Shown here: positions 1 through 8,093 of the stretch, piece by piece
Layout: every line of letters begins with the position of its first letter
How positions within the stretch are numbered: position 1 is the stretch's first letter
Assembly (NCBI GenBank): GCA_007280825.1
Contig: QYQI01000093.1
Span: forward strand, 1-8,205
Reading direction: 5' to 3'
DNA length: 8,205 nucleotides
Origin: Ignavibacteriales bacterium
GTDB taxonomy: Bacteria > Bacteroidota > Ignavibacteria > Ignavibacteriales > Melioribacteraceae
Position numbers and translations under genes: made by a program
The notes under the pieces: generated by a model
What the model was told of the DNA's origin: nothing
The model's database searches: none
Seen by the model: only the letters and a program-made list of their open reading frames with translations

Positions 1-77
1 ATCTTATCTTACGAGTGAACTAAAATGTAGAAAAGTTTTTATATTTCAACTAACTGATTTAATCATATAAAATAAAC

Positions 78-82
78 GAGGA
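78..82 (+). promoter_or_regulatory. Ribosome binding site of the susC-like gene
   Basis: GAGGA lies 6 bases before the ATG at 89. The later in-frame ATGs at 140 and 230 have no comparable purine-rich site, so this element decides the start in favour of the long N-terminus. The rest of bases 1-77 is A/T-rich leader in which I see no gene. Confidence 0.7.
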
Positions 83-88
83 AAAAAT

Positions 89-3000
89 ATGACAAAACCA
101 AAACAAGTAAACTTATTGGCAAATATTTGCAGCAGCATAATGAGCCATTTAAGTTTATCACTTAGTAGAAATCGTATATTATCCGCGAAATTTAAAAGAC
201 GGAACAGCTACAGAGTGTTTAATACGTTCATGATTGTTTTTGTGTTCTTGATTATGCAAGCTGGCTCACCCCTTTTCGCTCAGGAGTTAGAGATACGCGG
301 AAAGGTAACAAGTGCGGATGATGGAACCGAATTAATCGGCGCTAACGTTTTAGAGAAAGGTACTACAAACGGGACTGCTACAGATGTTAAAGGAGAATTT
401 AGATTAAAAGTAAAAATGGGCGCTGTGCTAGTGATATCATATGTAGGTTATTCGAAAGAGGAAGTAAAAGTATTAGAACAAACATATTTGAATATTGCGT
501 TAAAACTTGAGGCTAAGCAATTTAAAGAAGTGGAAGTAATAGGAATCGGGTATGGAGAAGTTAAAAAAGCCGATGCAACTGGTTCTGTTACAGCTATTTC
601 AGCAAAGGATTTCAGCAAGGGAACAATTACGTCCCCGCAGGAATTGCTTATTGGAAAAGCGCCGGGCGTTGTTGCTAATTCGCTTGGCGGTGCTGCAGGT
701 GCAGGAACTAAAATCCGTATTCGCGGCGGTTCGTCCTTACAAGCCAATAACGATCCTTTAATGGTGATTGATAACATTCCTTTGGAGAGCTCGGGAATTT
801 CGGGTATGGCTAATCCGCTTTCATCAATTAATCCAAATGATATTGAGTCAATTACAATTCTGAAAGATGCTTCTGCTACAGCTATCTATGGTTCAAGAGC
901 TTCTAATGGTGTTATTATAATAAAAACTAAAAAGGCTTCATTGGGTGGCGAAGCAAAAATGACCCTAAACTATAACGGCAATTATTCTTTGGCAACTCCT
1001 GCCAAATTATTATCTGTCTTTACAGGAGACGAATTCAGGGCATTAATTGCAGATAGGGTTGCTAACTATGGTTTGACTTCAGCAGCACTAAGCAGATTGG
1101 GAACGGCAAATACAGATTGGCAAAATGAAATTTACCAAACTGCACCTACAACTGAGCACAATCTAAGTATTAGCCACTCCATAGGTTCAATTCCGTACCG
1201 TCTTTCATTAGATTATTTATATCAGGGTGGGATTTTGAAATACAATAGTATGGATAGAAAAAATGCTACTCTTTCATTGACACCATCATTGTTGGACGGC
1301 AATTTGAATATGGATTTAAATGCCTCGCTTTCATCAATAAGCAATAATTTTTCAAATAATGATGCGATTGGTTCTGCCCTTGAATTTGACCCAACACAAC
1401 GAATTAGGAATGGGAACACAAGATATGGTGGTTATACGGCATGGACGGAAATCAGCACTGGCGATCCAATCAATGGCCTACCAAATAATATTGCGACTCA
1501 TAATCCTGTCGCTCGTTTAGAATATCGACATAATACCTCTGAGGCAAATCGATATATTATCGGAGGTAAATTTGATTATAAAGTTCCTTATGTACCTGAT
1601 TTGAAAGCAACTTTAAATCTTGGTTATGACTACTACAAGACAATTGGACAAGATAATACAAATACATTAGCTTCCTGGTCTTACAGAGAACCTGAAAGAC
1701 AAATCATAGGGTATCAACAGACAAAGACAAATAGTTTATTAGATTTTTATCTTAACTATAAAAAAGAATTAGGTATTAACAAAATTGATATTACCGGTGG
1801 TTATTCATACCAACATTTCTATAATGAAGGAGTAAATTCAAGCACAGCTGCTGCAACAATGGTTGGTGCAAAAGTAACACCATATAAAAATGAGTATTTC
1901 CTAATTTCATTCTTTGGTAGATTAAACTATACTTTACTTGATAGATACCTATTAACAGCAACTGTAAGAGACGATGGTTCCTCAAGATTTTCTAAAGATA
2001 ACCGTTGGGGTTTGTTTCCAGCTTTTGCATTTGCTTGGAAGTTAACCGAAGAACCTTTTTTCGGAAAATCAGATGTAGTTAATGAACTTAAACTTCGAGT
2101 TAGCTGGGGAAAAACCGGACAGCAAGATGTAGGAGGTAATTACTATCCTTATATTCCAACTTATACAGCCAGCACAGCAGGTGCTTATTATCAATTTGGA
2201 GATACATTCTATCCTACATTACGTCCAGATGCATATGATGCAAATTTAAAATGGGAAACAGTAACTTCCCTAAACGGAGGATTAGATTTTACAATACTTA
2301 ATAAAAGAGTATCTGGTTCTATTGAAGTGTACAAAAATACTTCTGATGATTTGTTAAACAATATACCCATTCCAGTTGGCAGTAACTTCTCTAACTTCTT
2401 ACTTACAAACGTAGGTTCGATGGAAAATACAGGTGTGGAAGTTGGTTTGAACGTTACTCCGATTTTAGAAAAAGATTTGTCTTGGGAACTTGGAGTAAAT
2501 TTAACATATAATAAAAACAAGATTACCAAATTAACATTATCTGATGATCCCGCATATACTGGAGTCAATACTGGCGGTATTTCAGGCGGTGTTGGAAATA
2601 ATGTCCAAAAATTTATTGTTGGATACCCTGCAAGAATCTTCTTCTTGTTTTCTCAGGTGCTTGATGCAAACGGAATGCCTGTTGAAGGTTTGTATGTTGA
2701 TAAAAGCGGCCAAGGTGGTAACTTATCAGGTAATGAGTTAAATAAATATTATTATAAATCACCCGACCCTGATTATATAGCAGGCATATCTTCTAAAATA
2801 AACTATAAAAACTTTGACTTTAGCTTCTCTGGCAGATTGAGTATTGGCAATTATGTATACAATAACAACGCATCTAATAGAGCCCTATATCAGCAAGCTT
2901 ATAACCAAAGTGGATATTTGTCAAATATCTTAACTGATGTTAAAAAGACAAATTTTATGACAGCGCAGTATTGGTCCAGCGTTTATTTAGAAAACGGATC

Positions 3001-3208
3001 CTTCTTCAAGATGGATTATATTAGCCTCGGTTATAATTTCACATCGTTATTCGGCAATAATCTTAGCGGACGCGTTGGATTATCAGTACAAAATGTTTTT
3101 ACAATCACTAAGTACACAGGATTAGATCCTGAAGTTGATAACGGTATTGATAACAACATATATCCGAGACCGCGTACCTACATGTTATCAATTTCTCTTA
3201 ATTACTAA
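89..3208 (+). CDS. susC: SusC/RagA-family TonB-dependent outer-membrane transporter
   Basis: This 1039-residue protein is an outer-membrane, TonB-energised importer of oligosaccharides, paired with the SusD lipoprotein encoded next. The layout is canonical for SusC. A hydrophobic signal segment lies at about residues 43-64, with probable cleavage after A64 (LFA|QE). A carboxypeptidase-regulatory-like beta-sandwich follows at about 68-140, including GKV..ADDGTELIGANV and GTTNGTATD. The TonB plug spans about 148-285 and contains IGYGEVKKADATGSV, DPLMVIDNIPL and the family signature around DIESITILKDASATAIYGSR (251-270). The rest is a beta-barrel ending in an aromatic-terminated strand (SISLNY). 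The length is close to B. thetaiotaomicron SusC, which is about 1000 residues. About 42 polar or basic residues precede the hydrophobic segment, which is unusually long; the start is backed by a good SD sequence. The stop lies 21 bases before susD. The alpha-glucan substrate is inferred from the neighbours, not from this protein alone. Confidence 0.95.
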   Translation: MTKPKQVNLLANICSSIMSHLSLSLSRNRILSAKFKRRNSYRVFNTFMIVFVFLIMQAGSPLFAQELEIRGKVTSADDGTELIGANVLEKGTTNGTATDVKGEFRLKVKMGAVLVISYVGYSKEEVKVLEQTYLNIALKLEAKQFKEVEVIGIGYGEVKKADATGSVTAISAKDFSKGTITSPQELLIGKAPGVVANSLGGAAGAGTKIRIRGGSSLQANNDPLMVIDNIPLESSGISGMANPLSSINPNDIESITILKDASATAIYGSRASNGVIIIKTKKASLGGEAKMTLNYNGNYSLATPAKLLSVFTGDEFRALIADRVANYGLTSAALSRLGTANTDWQNEIYQTAPTTEHNLSISHSIGSIPYRLSLDYLYQGGILKYNSMDRKNATLSLTPSLLDGNLNMDLNASLSSISNNFSNNDAIGSALEFDPTQRIRNGNTRYGGYTAWTEISTGDPINGLPNNIATHNPVARLEYRHNTSEANRYIIGGKFDYKVPYVPDLKATLNLGYDYYKTIGQDNTNTLASWSYREPERQIIGYQQTKTNSLLDFYLNYKKELGINKIDITGGYSYQHFYNEGVNSSTAAATMVGAKVTPYKNEYFLISFFGRLNYTLLDRYLLTATVRDDGSSRFSKDNRWGLFPAFAFAWKLTEEPFFGKSDVVNELKLRVSWGKTGQQDVGGNYYPYIPTYTASTAGAYYQFGDTFYPTLRPDAYDANLKWETVTSLNGGLDFTILNKRVSGSIEVYKNTSDDLLNNIPIPVGSNFSNFLLTNVGSMENTGVEVGLNVTPILEKDLSWELGVNLTYNKNKITKLTLSDDPAYTGVNTGGISGGVGNNVQKFIVGYPARIFFLFSQVLDANGMPVEGLYVDKSGQGGNLSGNELNKYYYKSPDPDYIAGISSKINYKNFDFSFSGRLSIGNYVYNNNASNRALYQQAYNQSGYLSNILTDVKKTNFMTAQYWSSVYLENGSFFKMDYISLGYNFTSLFGNNLSGRVGLSVQNVFTITKYTGLDPEVDNGIDNNIYPRPRTYMLSISLNY

Positions 3209-3229
3209 TATTTAGGAAGGAAAATAAAA

Positions 3230-4846
3230 ATGAAAAAAATTACATTTTTAACACCAGTAATATTAATTACTGCTTTCTTATTTACATCTTGTGTGAAAGA
3301 TTTGGATGTACAGCCGATAGATCCAAATGTAAATACATTAAATAATGTGTTTAAGAATCAGGCGGCATATAAACAAGCGCTGGCAAAGATATATGCTAGT
3401 TATGCTGTTAGCGGGCAAACAGGCGGCGGCGGTGGAAGCGCTGATATTCAAGGTATTGATGAGAACTTTGGTAATTACGTTCGTCAATATTGGGACTTAC
3501 AGGAACTTCCTACTGATGAAGCAATTATGGCTTGGGATGATGCCACAATTAAAAACTTTCATTGGCAAACTTGGTCGCCAAATGATGTGTTTACTTCTGC
3601 GATCTACTCAAGAATATTCTATACTGTTACAATCTGCAACGAATTCATTAGAAATGCAAATAACGCAATTGGTTCGGCTTCCGGCACTTTTCTTAGTGAT
3701 TTGAAGGCGTTCAAAGCAGAAGCTCGTTTCTTACGCGCTCTTTCTTATTGGCACGCAATTGATATGTTTGGTAATGTTCCTTTTGTTACCGAAGCTGATT
3801 TACCGGGTGCATTTTTCCCCAAAAGGATTACTCGTGTTGATCTCTTTAACTATATTGAAGCAGAACTCAAAGACATGGAGACTGATCTTATTCCTGCAAG
3901 ACAAAACGAATACGCAAGAGCAGATAGAGGAGCCGAGTGGTTTTTACTTGCAAAATTATATTTAAATGCAAAAGTATATACAGGCACAGAAAGAAATACT
4001 GACGCGCTCACTTATATTAACAGAGTAATTGCCGCTGGATATACAATAGATAGTAATTATCAGAAATTATTCGATGCTGACAATAACAAAAGTCCCGAAA
4101 TTATTTTTTCAATAGCTTTTGATGGGCAAAACACTCAGCAATACGGTGGAATGACTTTCGTTCTGCACGCTTCAAATGGTGGAGGTATGCCATTAAATGG
4201 AATAGACGGCGGATGGGGCGGAATTAGAACTATTAAAGATTTTGTTTCCAAATTTAATATAAGCGAAAGTAATTTTGCTTCAACTACTCAATACCAAGGC
4301 GCTGATAAAAGAGGAATGTTCTTCTTTGATAAATCTACCTGGCAATGGGATGTAACTAATGTCGGTACATTCACTCATGGAATTGGTGTAACCAAGTTTA
4401 AAAACGTTACTTCAACCGGAGGAGCCGCACCAAATGCTCACGCAACTTTTGTAAGTACAGATTTCCCGATGTTCCGCTTGGCTGATGCTTATTTAATGTA
4501 CGCCGAAGCAGTAGTTAGAGGCGGTTCGGGTGGTGATTTGGGAACTGCTCTAGGTTATGTAAATGCATTAAGACAACGCGCATACGGTAACAGTTCAGGA
4601 AATATTAACACTTCTGGTTTAACATTAAATTTCCTTTTGGACGAACGCAGCCGCGAGTTGTATTGGGAAGGTCACAGAAGAACAGATCTAGTTCGTTTTG
4701 GACAGTTTACCAACGGCTCTTATGTTTGGCAATGGAAAGGAAATGTTAAAAATGGTACTCAGACAAGTTCTTACAGGGATTTATATCCAATCCCGGTAAA
4801 CGACCTGAACGCAAATCCGAACTTGCAACAAAATGTCGGCTATTAA
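3230..4846 (+). CDS. susD: SusD/RagB-family starch-binding surface lipoprotein
   Basis: This 538-residue lipoprotein is the lid and ligand-capture partner of SusC at the outer membrane. AGGAAGG at 3214-3220 gives an excellent SD sequence 9 bases before the ATG. The lipoprotein signal peptide ends in LFTSC, with C21 as the lipidated residue, followed by VKDLDVQPIDPN as in SusD. Family blocks are visible: ELPTDE (92-97), RFLRALSYWHAIDMFGNVPF, a TPR-like helical core with WFLLAKLYLNAKVYTG, FPMFRLADAYLMYAEA, DERSRELYWEGHRRTDLVRF (471-490), and the C-terminal YPIPVNDLNANPNLQQNVGY (519-538). From memory of B. thetaiotaomicron SusD, the starch-contacting Y296 and W320 correspond to Y305 and W329 here, with the identical 24-residue spacing, and R81 to R85. 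That makes starch or maltodextrin the likely ligand, more specific than a generic RagB call. A glycine-rich stretch (about 65-69) is a probable loop. Lipidation and surface exposure are inferred. Confidence 0.96.
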   Translation: MKKITFLTPVILITAFLFTSCVKDLDVQPIDPNVNTLNNVFKNQAAYKQALAKIYASYAVSGQTGGGGGSADIQGIDENFGNYVRQYWDLQELPTDEAIMAWDDATIKNFHWQTWSPNDVFTSAIYSRIFYTVTICNEFIRNANNAIGSASGTFLSDLKAFKAEARFLRALSYWHAIDMFGNVPFVTEADLPGAFFPKRITRVDLFNYIEAELKDMETDLIPARQNEYARADRGAEWFLLAKLYLNAKVYTGTERNTDALTYINRVIAAGYTIDSNYQKLFDADNNKSPEIIFSIAFDGQNTQQYGGMTFVLHASNGGGMPLNGIDGGWGGIRTIKDFVSKFNISESNFASTTQYQGADKRGMFFFDKSTWQWDVTNVGTFTHGIGVTKFKNVTSTGGAAPNAHATFVSTDFPMFRLADAYLMYAEAVVRGGSGGDLGTALGYVNALRQRAYGNSSGNINTSGLTLNFLLDERSRELYWEGHRRTDLVRFGQFTNGSYVWQWKGNVKNGTQTSSYRDLYPIPVNDLNANPNLQQNVGY

Positions 4847-4867
4847 AAATGAAAAATATTATAGTTT

Positions 4868-4873
4868 AAGGAA
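4868..4873 (+). promoter_or_regulatory. Ribosome binding site that sets the susE start
   Basis: AAGGAA sits 7 bases before the ATG at 4881. The frame stays open upstream to an ATG at 4833, inside susD, but that ATG has no SD sequence. It would also put 16 polar residues in front of a perfect lipoprotein signal. The start at 4881 is therefore preferred. Confidence 0.75.
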
Positions 4874-4880
4874 AACAAAA

Positions 4881-5936
4881 ATGAAAAAAATAAAATTAAT
4901 TATATTTGTAGCAACGCTAGGACTTCTGTTAGTCTCTTGCGCAAGAGATATAACCGAACCAGTGATTAGTTCAAGCCCAAGTAAATCAACACTTGCAGAT
5001 GCATCATTAACTGCGGCATTTACTGTAAATAATGCAGATAGTTTAGTAAGATTTTCTTGGTCTGCAGCAGATTTTGGCTTTTCTTCTTCTACTTCTTATG
5101 CTGTGCAGTTATCACCCAAAAGTGATTTTTCTAGCAACGTAGCTACTCTCTTAACTACTCAGCAATTAAAAGGGACAGCAACAGTAGGCAGCATAAATAC
5201 ATTAATCTTGTCGTGGGGATACTCCATCGGAACAGCCGTTACAGTTTACTACAAAATTGCTGCATCGGTTAGTTCTTCTGTAGCAACTATTTATTCTGAT
5301 ATAAAGTCAAAGAGTTTTACTCCCTACGATGCAGTGATTAACTATCCTATGATATATGTTCCTGGCGCATATCAAGGTTGGTCTCCAGGGGCTGAAAATG
5401 GAAGATTATATTCATATGGATTTAATTCTACATATGCCGGTATTATTCGTATAAAAGATGGTGCCAATGCTGCGAGTGAATTCAAAATTACTGTTAATCC
5501 CAATTGGGGTGGACCAAACTATGGCGGTACATTAGCAAAAACTGGTAATACTTATATCGGCACGCTTGATCCGAATGGTGGTAATTTATCTATTGCCGCT
5601 GGTGTGTATTCAATAACAGTTAATATCAGCGATTTAACAATATCACTAACTAAAACTGATGATTGGGGAATTATTGGTGACGCTACACCTGGTGGTTGGG
5701 GTGCAAGTACACCAATGTTCTATAACGGTCAACGTAAAATGTGGGAAATTACAACTGGCTTAGTTGTAGGTGCATTTAAGTTCAGAGCAAACGATGCTTG
5801 GGATCTTAATTATGGCAGTAATGCTAATGATGGTAATCTTCAGGCGGGCGGATCAAATATACCCATAGCTACTGCTGGTAACTACCTAATTCGCTTTGAT
5901 CCAGCAAAACTAAAGTATACAGTTAAGAAAAACTAA
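4881..5936 (+). CDS. susE: SusE-like outer-membrane lipoprotein with two starch-binding modules
   Basis: This 351-residue accessory glycan-binding lipoprotein is predicted to sit on the cell surface and help capture starch for SusCD. The signal peptide MKKIKLIIFVATLGLLLVSC ends in a textbook lipobox (LVSC, C20). A SusE-type N-terminal beta-sandwich follows at about 25-150, with FSWSAADFG at 58-66. Two tandem SusE/SusF-type carbohydrate-binding modules come next. Module 1 spans about 157-255 and opens IYVPGAYQGWSPG. Module 2 spans about 260-351 and opens WGIIGDATPGGWG. Each carries an FK-x3-N-x2-W-x(2,3)-NYG core, at 201-215 and 299-312. Two modules match B. thetaiotaomicron SusE, whereas SusF has three. 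The gene starts 34 bases after the susD stop and is third in the operon. A terminator follows directly. The family is recognised by motif only; binding is inferred, and a SusF-derived or other outer-membrane glycan-binding protein is an alternative. Confidence 0.88.
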   Translation: MKKIKLIIFVATLGLLLVSCARDITEPVISSSPSKSTLADASLTAAFTVNNADSLVRFSWSAADFGFSSSTSYAVQLSPKSDFSSNVATLLTTQQLKGTATVGSINTLILSWGYSIGTAVTVYYKIAASVSSSVATIYSDIKSKSFTPYDAVINYPMIYVPGAYQGWSPGAENGRLYSYGFNSTYAGIIRIKDGANAASEFKITVNPNWGGPNYGGTLAKTGNTYIGTLDPNGGNLSIAAGVYSITVNISDLTISLTKTDDWGIIGDATPGGWGASTPMFYNGQRKMWEITTGLVVGAFKFRANDAWDLNYGSNANDGNLQAGGSNIPIATAGNYLIRFDPAKLKYTVKKN

Positions 5937-5948
5937 ATAATGTTTAAT

Positions 5949-5987
5949 CAAGAAAGGCTGTCTCAAAAGGGCAGCCTTTCTTGTTTT
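5949..5987 (+). terminator. Rho-independent terminator of the sus operon, possibly bidirectional
   Basis: CAAGAAAGGCTG (5949-5960) pairs perfectly over 12 bp with CAGCCTTTCTTG (5972-5983) across an 11-base loop, followed by TTTT. It begins 12 bases after the susE stop. It also lies between convergent genes, 25 bases beyond the end of the minus-strand amylase. It could therefore stop both transcripts, although the tail on the minus strand (ATTAAACA) is poor in T. Confidence 0.88.
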
Positions 5988-6007
5988 AAAAGGACAATAA
6001 ACCAAAA

Positions 6008-7849
6008 TTATTTCATCGAGCAAATTACTATTTGATACGGGTTAAGTGTTAATTGATTTTTATTTTTGCTCAGATCAATCTTTCTTCTGCTCACCAAATC
6101 AGTCATCACTTTAGTATTTAATAAACTTATAATCTTTTCAGAAGAGATTGATTTCTTCTCCGCATTGTTATTTGACAGAATAAATATTTTATCACCGTTA
6201 TACTCTCTTGTGAAACCTAATATTCTGTTTTGATCGTTGACGTAATTAAAATTCACACTTCCTAAGGATAATGCTTTATTCTGATTTCTTATGGAAATAA
6301 TTTTTTTGTACCAATCAAAAATATTTTTATCAAACTTAACTTTATCTTTTACACGCGGCAATCCGGAAGGATGAGCAGTTTCAGCATCATAATTTAATTC
6401 AGGCCACACCATTGGTTTACGGCAATCAGGATCATCTCCGCCCCACATTCCGGCTTCATCACCGTAATAAATTTGAGGTGCGCCTGGAAGAGTGAACTGT
6501 AAACCTACAACCAGTTTTTGTTTTAATCTCTCTTGATCTGTTGGTTTTCGCACATCATAATTTTTATTGTTGGATGGATTGCCGTCGTGGTCATACCACA
6601 AATCGGGGTTCACGATCATGGATGAAACGCGTTCGACGTCGTGGCTGTCGAGCAAATTCATCATTACATAATTATTTTCTGTAGGATATCTTTTGTAAAG
6701 TGTGTTCAATGAATCAATAAATCCTTGAGGTCCTATCTGATCTTTCTTGTTGAGAACAAATTCTTTGAGTGCACGAGCAAAACGGTAATTCATTACAGCA
6801 TCAAACTCGTCTCCTTGAAGCCATGGTGAGGCATCCATCATTTTATCTTTCTGCCAATCGTCCCAGAAAATTTCTCCTACAATGTAAGCATCAGAATTAA
6901 TTTCCTTTACCCAAGTTCTAAAAGTTTTCCAGAAATTATGATTTACTTGTTCGGCAACATCGAGCCTCCAGCCGTCAATTCCATCCGAAGGATTTCCATT
7001 GGGCTCCATCCATCTTTTAATGATTGCATGAATATGTTCTTTTGGTCCGGATACAATTCCGTTTTCATCTTGACGGAATCTCGGTAGATCTTTTATACCA
7101 GCCCAGCCCTCATAATCGAATTCATTTTTAGGCGTGTTTGGATCATCCCATGATTTTATTACAAACCAATCTTTGTATTTCGACTTCTGTTGATTCTTAA
7201 CTACATCTTTGAAAGCCCAGAATGTTGTTCCCACATGATTGAAGACACCATCAATGATAATTTTTATTCCACGTTTATGACATTCACTGATAAGTTTTAG
7301 AAAAAGTTTGTCGGCTGTTGTCCATTTCCATGTTTGTGGGTCACCTGGATTTTCTTGAGACCAAATCTCAACATCTTTTTTAGGATCAGATCCAAAGTTA
7401 TTATCAATGTGATGATACATTGAAGCATCATACTTGTGAAGAGAAGGGGATTCGAACATTGGAGTCAAATAGATTGCAGTGATACCGAACTTCTGCAAAT
7501 AATCAAGTTTATCAATTATACCCTGTAGGTCTCCGCCGTATCTTCTAACTCCGGCATTCCAATAAAAATCACGACCGTCTTTTACTTCCCATGGCTGCAG
7601 TTTATACCAATCAGAAGTCCAAGGATGAATCTGCCATCCTGCAGGTACGTCGTAAGGCCAGCCGCCTTCTAAATCGGTTGGTTTAGGATCGTTGGATTTA
7701 TCTCCGTTGAAAAATCTTTCCGGAAAAATTTGGTACCAAATTGCTTGTTTGGTCCATGCCGGGACTTTAATTATATGTTGTGAATTAACGATGGTATTAA
7801 TAGAAGTAATAATTAGAAATAGATAAATGATAAATTTTTGGAATGACAT
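6008..7849 (-). CDS. Exported GH13 alpha-amylase / neopullulanase-like glycoside hydrolase
   Basis: This 613-residue retaining alpha-glucan hydrolase is predicted to cut alpha-1,4 bonds of starch, maltodextrin or cyclodextrin. The start has GAGG (7855-7858) 5 bases upstream. A signal peptide covers about residues 1-23 and has no lipobox cysteine, so the enzyme should be periplasmic or secreted. The (beta/alpha)8 barrel begins at AIWYQIFPERFFNGD, typical of the neopullulanase/cyclomaltodextrinase branch. The conserved GH13 regions are all intact: DGVFNH (200-205), GWRLDVA with nucleophile D297, VGEIFWD with acid/base E326, and LLDSHD with transition-state stabiliser D404. The region-V position reads LPRF (255-258), where that branch often has MPKLN. 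A C-terminal beta domain occupies about 525-613. There is no N-terminal CBM34-type domain. The gene is convergent with the susCDE operon, which it probably serves as the depolymerising enzyme. Exact specificity (SusA-like or other amylase) cannot be decided from the sequence. Confidence 0.94.
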   Translation of the reverse strand: MSFQKFIIYLFLIITSINTIVNSQHIIKVPAWTKQAIWYQIFPERFFNGDKSNDPKPTDLEGGWPYDVPAGWQIHPWTSDWYKLQPWEVKDGRDFYWNAGVRRYGGDLQGIIDKLDYLQKFGITAIYLTPMFESPSLHKYDASMYHHIDNNFGSDPKKDVEIWSQENPGDPQTWKWTTADKLFLKLISECHKRGIKIIIDGVFNHVGTTFWAFKDVVKNQQKSKYKDWFVIKSWDDPNTPKNEFDYEGWAGIKDLPRFRQDENGIVSGPKEHIHAIIKRWMEPNGNPSDGIDGWRLDVAEQVNHNFWKTFRTWVKEINSDAYIVGEIFWDDWQKDKMMDASPWLQGDEFDAVMNYRFARALKEFVLNKKDQIGPQGFIDSLNTLYKRYPTENNYVMMNLLDSHDVERVSSMIVNPDLWYDHDGNPSNNKNYDVRKPTDQERLKQKLVVGLQFTLPGAPQIYYGDEAGMWGGDDPDCRKPMVWPELNYDAETAHPSGLPRVKDKVKFDKNIFDWYKKIISIRNQNKALSLGSVNFNYVNDQNRILGFTREYNGDKIFILSNNNAEKKSISSEKIISLLNTKVMTDLVSRRKIDLSKNKNQLTLNPYQIVICSMK

Positions 7850-7995
7850 TATAACCTCAGAAACAAATTATTTGGTAGTGAAATATATTGAATAACGTGT
7901 ATGAATAAAATTATTTTGACATTATTGATGAAATGGAGAAATAAAATTTTTTTTCTTATTGTTGTTAGCGTTTTTTAAGAAAATGTATTTAGAAC
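7850..7995. other. Divergent intergenic region between the amylase and tRNA-Ser genes
   Basis: This 146-base, very A/T-rich stretch separates the minus-strand amylase from the plus-strand tRNA and must hold promoters for both. On the minus strand, TATATTTC (7887 down to 7880) is a possible promoter core placed to give a leader of roughly 25 bases before the amylase start. No convincing paired upstream box, operator palindrome or small gene is visible. A run of T at about 7947-7954 is the only strong compositional feature. Confidence 0.4.
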
Positions 7996-8082
7996 GGAGA
8001 GTTGGCAGAGTGGTTGAATGCGGCGGTCTTGAAAACCGTTATAGATGCAAGTCTATCCGGGGTTCGAATCCCTGACTCTCCG
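7996..8082 (+). tRNA. tRNA-Ser (anticodon UGA)
   Basis: A full class II tRNA of 87 bases can be folded. The acceptor stem GGAGAGT (7996-8002) pairs with ACTCTCC (8075-8081), with discriminator G at 8082. The anticodon stem GCGGT/ACCGT carries the loop CTTGAAA, giving anticodon TGA at 8030-8032, which reads UCA serine codons. A long variable arm with stem ATAGA/TCTAT (8041-8045 and 8052-8056) is diagnostic for serine. The T arm has the loop TTCGAAT (8063-8069). The genome reads CAC after the discriminator, so the 3' CCA is not encoded and must be added by tRNA nucleotidyltransferase. Confidence 0.97.
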
Positions 8083-8093
8083 CACAGAAAAAT

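Noticed and set aside
448..2741. Several 60-120 codon ORFs on both strands inside the susC-like gene, and two more inside susD
   Set aside because: They lie wholly within well-supported genes in other frames. Their composition is unnatural, they have no SD sequence, and they show no recognisable domain.
4849..4869. Six-codon ORF (MKNIIV) between susD and susE
   Set aside because: It is very short and has no SD sequence. It arises easily in A/T-rich DNA, and nothing supports a leader peptide.
4833..4880. Longer start for the SusE-like gene, overlapping susD by 14 bases
   Set aside because: There is no SD sequence before 4833, and 16 polar residues would precede a perfect lipoprotein signal. 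The ATG at 4881 has AAGGAA at good spacing.
7957..7991. tRNA promoter candidates (TATTGTTG, or TTGTTA with TATTTA)
   Set aside because: One lacks an upstream box and the other leaves no room for a leader before base 7996. Neither is strong enough to annotate.
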